A stretch of 8,682 bases of DNA from DAONLM01 sp035406685. Its GTDB lineage: Bacteria; Spirochaetota; GWE2-31-10; MWDO01. The position numbers and the translations under genes were made by a program. How positions within the stretch are numbered: the first letter of the stretch is position 1; the number at the start of each line of letters is the position of its first letter. The stretch lies in assembly GCA_035406685.1 (NCBI GenBank), contig DAONLM010000125.1, positions 1 to 8,682 on the forward strand. The letters run 5' to 3'. The notes under the pieces were generated by a model. The model was not told where the DNA came from, did no database searches, and saw only the letters and a program-made list of their open reading frames with translations. Positions 4,871 through 8,682 of this stretch are shown piece by piece.

Positions 4871-6325
4871 TTAATCCCAAAAATCTTTTGCATCTAATTC
4901 TTTTAAAATCTCGCCGTAATATCTGTCCATATCACCGGCACCAATAAAACAGGTTATCTCATTTTCATTAATATAAGGAAAAAGATTCTTGTATATATCA
5001 GAACTTTTGCCAGCATAATAAACAGAACATCCAGATTTTTTTAATTCTTCATAAATTTTATAAGAAGAAACCTTATCTATCCATTCTTCCTCTTTTTCTC
5101 TTGCTGGGTATACATCTATTAAAGAAACTCTATCCGATTTTTTTAAGGCTTCTATAAATTCATGAAAAAAGTTATATGTTCTTGAAAAGAGATGAGGTTG
5201 GAAAACAGTATGAAGTTTTTTATCTGGAAACAATAATCTTATCTCTTTAATAATATGGTTCAGGGATTCTGGTGAGTGGCCATAATCGGTAATTATTATA
5301 CCATTATTTTTTGTTTTAAATAATTCAAATCTTCTTACCATACCTGTAAAATTGTTTATATTTTTTTTAATAATTTCAAAATCAAGCCCCAGTTCAAAAG
5401 CAGCAATAATCGCACCAGTCGCATTATTAATTATATACCCCGGCAAAAATTTTAATTCAAAAGGATATTTTTTATCTTTATAGATTAAAATAAAAGAAAT
5501 TCCATTAATAGAGATTTTATAATCAGTAATAATTGCTATATTTTCAGATTTTATCTCTTTAATCTCTTCTTCAGTACCAAACCAGATTATTTTATGAGTT
5601 GATTCTAAGTTGTATTTTCTAATAAATTTTTTAAGAGTCTCTGTTGCCTTTAAGATAAGAATTTTGGGCTCTTTCATTTGAGAAAAAAAATTATAAAAAG
5701 CATCCTGATAATCATTAAAATCTTTATATGTCTCCGGGTGCTCAAATTGAAAATTTATAGTAATATTTATAGAAGGACGATAATTATAGAAATTTCTATT
5801 AAATTCATCACCTTCTAAAATAAAACATTTTCCCTTGCCAATATAGATGTTAGAATTTTCTCCATTTATATTTTTTAGTTTTGCACCAAGAATAGAGAGA
5901 GGATCAAACTCTGTCCCTTTTAAAATCATTGTTAAAATTCCAGCAGTAGTTCCTTTGCCTTCACTACCACTAACAGTTATGCCATTATATCCTTTGCTAT
6001 GAAAATATTCCCCTATGAATTGTTGCCAGCTTAATAGGGGGATATCCCTCTCTTTAGCCTCTTTTATTTCTGGATTGTTGGGATTTAATGAAAAAACAGC
6101 CGGGGAATATAAGACAATATCCGGTTTAATATTATTTATATAAAGATTCTCTTTTTTATGATTATACTCTATTTGAATATTAAGATTTTCCAGATATTTT
6201 AAATCTTCTCTCTTTTTTTGTTCTGATCCAGTGACAATAATATTATTTTTTACAAGATATTCTGCAATTGCAGAGGAAGCACATCCTCCTATTCCTATTA
6301 TGTGAACTTTCTTTAAATTGAGCAT
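4871..6325 (-). CDS. murC: UDP-N-acetylmuramate--L-alanine ligase
   Basis: MurC adds L-alanine to UDP-MurNAc using ATP, the first amino acid step of peptidoglycan precursor synthesis in the cytosol. The 484 residues fit the family and show its three domains. The N-terminal UDP-binding Rossmann domain has HIIGIGG (8-14). The central ATPase domain has P-loop GSEGKGTT (120-127), EGDEF (171-175) and an EHP segment (195-197). The C-terminal domain has RRFE (331-334), TDYGH (346-350), FQPHLFSRT (375-383) and DVYPARE (404-410). FQPHLFSRT and DVYPA favour MurC over the related recycling ligase Mpl. The P-loop departs from the usual GTHGKTTT, with Glu for His and Gly for the first Thr after Lys124. 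The start is supported by AAGGA (complement of 6334-6338). It lies 21 bases behind the diguanylate cyclase gene and is probably cotranscribed with it. Confidence 0.88.
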   Translation of the reverse strand: MLNLKKVHIIGIGGCASSAIAEYLVKNNIIVTGSEQKKREDLKYLENLNIQIEYNHKKENLYINNIKPDIVLYSPAVFSLNPNNPEIKEAKERDIPLLSWQQFIGEYFHSKGYNGITVSGSEGKGTTAGILTMILKGTEFDPLSILGAKLKNINGENSNIYIGKGKCFILEGDEFNRNFYNYRPSINITINFQFEHPETYKDFNDYQDAFYNFFSQMKEPKILILKATETLKKFIRKYNLESTHKIIWFGTEEEIKEIKSENIAIITDYKISINGISFILIYKDKKYPFELKFLPGYIINNATGAIIAAFELGLDFEIIKKNINNFTGMVRRFELFKTKNNGIIITDYGHSPESLNHIIKEIRLLFPDKKLHTVFQPHLFSRTYNFFHEFIEALKKSDRVSLIDVYPAREKEEEWIDKVSSYKIYEELKKSGCSVYYAGKSSDIYKNLFPYINENEITCFIGAGDMDRYYGEILKELDAKDFWD

Positions 6326-6346
6326 ATTTATTTTCCTTTTTTGTTT

Positions 6347-8014
6347 TTAAATTAAAGAATTATTGTAAATTGTTATTTTACCCTTTCCATCTTTTTTGGA
6401 TTTATATAATGCCATATCTGCCTTATGAAAAACATTAGCAGCAGATTCTTTGTCTTTTGAGGCATAAATTCCTATTGATACACTTATGTTAATAATTTCA
6501 TTTGAAAGAGTATAAAATGGTTTTTTTATTCCATTATAGATTCTTTCAGCAATCTTGAAAGCCTCATCTTCATTACAATCCACTAAAATTGCAACAAATT
6601 CATCCCCCCCATATCTTCCTGCAAAGTCTATCTCTCTTATGTTATTTTTAATCTCATTGGCAATATGTTTTATTACCATATCCCCTGTTTGATGTCCATA
6701 AGTATCGTTTATAGGTTTAAAATTGTCTGTATCAATCATTACAATAGAATAAGGGACTTTTAATTCCTCTATTTTATTAACGATAAATTGATGATTAAAT
6801 AGTTCTGTCATCTGATCAATAATAGATTTTCTATAGAAAAAATCTTTTTTTTCTTTTTCTATTATTATATTTTTTTCTAAATCAATATAATTAAAAATAA
6901 CTAAAATAATTAAAGAGATAGCAAAGATAATCGCACTATAAATGTTTATACTTATTATATTAATAAGTGTAGTTTTTTCAAATGTTGAGAAAAACATATC
7001 ATAACAGAATGATATCAGTAAGAATATACTTGCTGTCAATATTACTGTTGCATCTATATTTTTCTTTCTCTCTTTAAAGGTTGTAAATATCCAACCAAAA
7101 ATATTAAAGAATATCACAATATTGAAGATATTTCCTACTTTTTTTAATATAACCATATTTGAAGAAATAATAATAATAATGATTAACGATACTAAAGCAT
7201 ATACACTTAAAAATAAATTTATTTTTTTATTGAATTGGATATAAATCCCATAAGAGACTAAAGCCGTTGCTGTATAGACACATAAAAATATAAATTTCTT
7301 AAAAATTATTAATGGGATAGAGAGATCGTATATTAAAACATTATCAAATATATAAAAAGAAAAGAAAAGAGCAGCCAATGCGTAATAAAAAAATTCTTTT
7401 TTTGCTTTATTTAAAAGATAAGATAAAATCAGAAGTATTATAAAGGCAAACCATAAAATACCTATTGCTATTACATAAATATTTAAAAGAATTAGTCTGA
7501 ACCAATTTAATATTTTATTCGCATTGCTTATATTTGTAATTAAGGGGGGGAAACCCAATTTACCGACTTCATAAGTTGCATATATTTCAATTACTACTTC
7601 ATTTTCATTTTTTAATAGATTTTTATCTATATCAAAAGAGTTAATAGTATTCCATATAATACTTCTATCATTTTTTAGATTACCAACACTTCCTATTAGA
7701 ATATTATTAAAGTATACTTTATACCATGCTCCTGTGACTCTATATAGTATTATCTTATATGAATCCCCTTTTATTTTTAAAAAATCCAGTTCTGGAATAG
7801 TAGTTTTAAAAATAAATGTTTTTTTTTGAATATCATTAAATAATCTATAGTCTAATTTATCTATTTTATTTTCAAGATAGAATTCTTTTAGAAAAATTTT
7901 ATTTTCGCTATCAGATAAAACAAGAAGAACACTATATAAGATTGAAAAAATTATTAACATAAAAGTAATTGTAAAAATTGTAATTACCATATTTTTAATT
8001 TTTTCTTTTCTCAT
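6347..8014 (-). CDS. 7TM-DISM membrane receptor with GGDEF diguanylate cyclase domain
   Basis: It makes cyclic di-GMP from two GTP in response to an unknown external signal. The 555 residues show a first membrane segment (about 10-33), then an extracytoplasmic part (34-170) whose middle (WYKVYFNNILIGSVG) looks like a jelly-roll ligand-binding domain. Seven further hydrophobic helices follow at about 172-201, 207-230, 233-258, 266-289, 294-314, 321-343 and 349-376, matching the 7TM-DISM layout. A short linker leads to a GGDEF domain (about 395-552). This domain is intact: IDTDNFKPINDTYGH (427-441), the active-site GGDEF at 469-473, and a product-inhibition RxxD site (R460-D463) five residues before it. 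The start is supported by AAGGAC (complement of 8021-8026), and a promoter lies just upstream. murC follows 21 bases later. Confidence 0.92.
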   Translation of the reverse strand: MRKEKIKNMVITIFTITFMLIIFSILYSVLLVLSDSENKIFLKEFYLENKIDKLDYRLFNDIQKKTFIFKTTIPELDFLKIKGDSYKIILYRVTGAWYKVYFNNILIGSVGNLKNDRSIIWNTINSFDIDKNLLKNENEVVIEIYATYEVGKLGFPPLITNISNANKILNWFRLILLNIYVIAIGILWFAFIILLILSYLLNKAKKEFFYYALAALFFSFYIFDNVLIYDLSIPLIIFKKFIFLCVYTATALVSYGIYIQFNKKINLFLSVYALVSLIIIIIISSNMVILKKVGNIFNIVIFFNIFGWIFTTFKERKKNIDATVILTASIFLLISFCYDMFFSTFEKTTLINIISINIYSAIIFAISLIILVIFNYIDLEKNIIIEKEKKDFFYRKSIIDQMTELFNHQFIVNKIEELKVPYSIVMIDTDNFKPINDTYGHQTGDMVIKHIANEIKNNIREIDFAGRYGGDEFVAILVDCNEDEAFKIAERIYNGIKKPFYTLSNEIINISVSIGIYASKDKESAANVFHKADMALYKSKKDGKGKITIYNNSLI

Positions 8015-8049
8015 CTTTTTGTCCTTATAACTATAAATAATATAACTTT

Positions 8050-8077
8050 ATTATATATTATTTTTTGAAAAAATCAA
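8050..8077 (-). promoter_or_regulatory. Promoter for the diguanylate cyclase-murC pair: TTGATT-16-TATAAT
   Basis: Read on the minus strand, TTGATT (8077-8072) is followed after 16 bases by a perfect TATAAT (8055-8050). Transcription would start near 8043, giving a leader of about 30 bases that includes the AAGGAC ribosome binding site. The DNA is AT-rich, so chance matches are possible, but the position is right. Confidence 0.55.
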
Positions 8078-8104
8078 ATGTTTTTTAGAAATGAAATTTT
8101 TACA

Positions 8105-8147
8105 GAGAAAATTTATTTTTTTCTTGAATTTTGTAAAGGATTTTCTC
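8105..8147. repeat. 8-bp inverted repeat in the divergent promoter region
   Basis: GAGAAAAT (8105-8112) and its exact reverse complement ATTTTCTC (8140-8147) are separated by 27 bases, between the cyclase promoter and the rightmost gene. It may be a regulatory site shared by the two divergent genes. The spacing is long and the match could be chance. Confidence 0.3.
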
Positions 8148-8189
8148 AAAAATTTTGTGATTAATATATAGAAATATTTTTATAATTAC

Positions 8190-8195
8190 GGAGGT
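8190..8195 (+). promoter_or_regulatory. Ribosome binding site GGAGGT of the rightmost gene
   Basis: A near-perfect Shine-Dalgarno sequence five bases before ATG 8201. It decides the start of a gene whose end lies outside the window. Confidence 0.8.
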
Positions 8196-8200
8196 ATTTT

Positions 8201-8682
8201 ATGAATAATATTTGTAAAATTTTAGAAAACTACAATGGAGAACATGAGTTTCACTTTGTAGTAAAATCAGAAATGAAAAAAAATCTTGTAAAAATAGCAG
8301 AGAAATTAAATTTATCTTTATCAAAACTTGTTGTGTATATTCTTCAATTGTTTTGTAACAGGATAAAAAAGATATACTGCTTTGGTGTTGAGGATGGAAA
8401 TACTTATGAAAGAATTGATGCTACTGATAAAATTAGGGTATATCTCTCAAAAGAGGATTATAGATTCTTAAAAAAGATTCATGCGGATCTTAATTTTTTC
8501 AGCATGGCAGTCCTCTTGAGGAGAATTGTCGCACTTTTTTTGGAAGAATATGAGAAAATGGGGCTTTTAGGTGTGGAGAAGAAATGTAGTCTTGTGACAT
8601 TGAGGTTATGGCTGAAACTTACAAAGATAAAGAGGTGGAAAAAGAATAAAGAATTGTCGCATTTTGAAGGGAATACCACCCC
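8201..8682 (+). CDS. Partial unrecognised protein with two ribbon-helix-helix-like segments
   Basis: The frame is open for 160 codons and leaves the window without a stop, so the C-terminus is missing. I do not recognise the family. Two similarly built segments stand out. The first, at about residues 17-52, is FHFVVKSEMKKNLVKIAEKL followed by NLSLSKLVVYILQLF. The second, at about 77-112, is IRVYLSKEDYRFLKKIHADL followed by NFFSMAVLLRRIVALFLEEY. Each has a short strand, a helix, a turn with Asn/Ser and a second helix, as in ribbon-helix-helix DNA-binding proteins. A tandem pair could fold on itself as one DNA-binding unit. The part after about residue 115 is basic (Lys/Arg/Trp-rich), which fits nucleic acid contact. 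It is transcribed divergently from the cyclase gene. GC content rises from about 25% in the first half to about 37% after about 8475. The gene itself is likely real; its role as a regulator is inference. Confidence 0.6.
   Translation, partial: MNNICKILENYNGEHEFHFVVKSEMKKNLVKIAEKLNLSLSKLVVYILQLFCNRIKKIYCFGVEDGNTYERIDATDKIRVYLSKEDYRFLKKIHADLNFFSMAVLLRRIVALFLEEYEKMGLLGVEKKCSLVTLRLWLKLTKIKRWKKNKELSHFEGNTT

Noticed and set aside
4871..6325. Identification as Mpl, the murein tripeptide recycling ligase
   Set aside because: FQPHLFSRT and DVYPARE are MurC-type; Mpl usually has a different sequence (LEPRSNT-like) at the first of these places.
8522..8661. 12-base direct repeat AGAATTGTCGCA (8522 and 8650)
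   Set aside because: The copies lie in different codon frames with no shared flanks; probably coincidence.
8479..8679. 66-codon minus-strand open frame
   Set aside because: It is the shadow of the plus-strand RHH-like gene, which has a strong ribosome binding site and a coherent protein.
1..8682. Depletion of GATC sites as a sign of a GATC-specific system
   Set aside because: About 16 GATC sites are visible against roughly 20 expected at this GC content, so there is no clear avoidance.

Overview
This is an AT-rich (by eye about 25-28% GC) bacterial chromosomal window. It has short intergenic gaps, purine-rich ribosome binding sites, a MurC peptidoglycan ligase, a FabI-type enoyl reductase and a 7TM-DISM diguanylate cyclase. 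Low GC, a lipoprotein-like protein with a loose lipobox, and a 7TM-DISM/GGDEF receptor would fit a low-GC spirochaete-like or other diderm bacterium. That placement is only a guess; nothing here fixes the taxon.

Layout. (1) Positions 1-171 hold no gene, only a strong hairpin at 122-160. (2) A minus-strand gene (172-966) encodes a sigma-70-like factor with a long coiled-coil insertion. (3) A 368-base divergent intergenic region (967-1334) carries a 12-bp-stem hairpin with a T-run, an isolated insertion-sequence-end-like motif, an AT-only inverted repeat, and a textbook fabI promoter with a 7-6-7 inverted repeat laid over its -35 box and spacer. (4) A plus-strand cluster follows: fabI, then a D12-class adenine DNA methyltransferase, then a likely cognate restriction endonuclease broken by one frameshift, then a lipoprotein-like protein overlapping the end of the endonuclease gene. 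(5) A tRNA-Pro(CGG) lies at 4779-4854. (6) A minus-strand pair, a membrane diguanylate cyclase followed 21 bases later by murC, converges on the tRNA. (7) A divergent plus-strand gene starting at 8201 runs off the window. It encodes an unrecognised protein with two ribbon-helix-helix-like segments.

How the parts fit. fabI and murC are housekeeping envelope genes (fatty acid and peptidoglycan synthesis). The methyltransferase/endonuclease pair looks like a restriction-modification module placed directly behind fabI, with no visible promoter of its own. The most notable points are the single-base frameshift in the endonuclease at a G4A6 tract, the palindromic fabI promoter, the insertion-sequence-like motifs on both sides of the sigma-like gene, and the tandem RHH-like protein, whose base composition rises sharply in its second half. 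I see no CRISPR array, complete insertion sequence or phage module.
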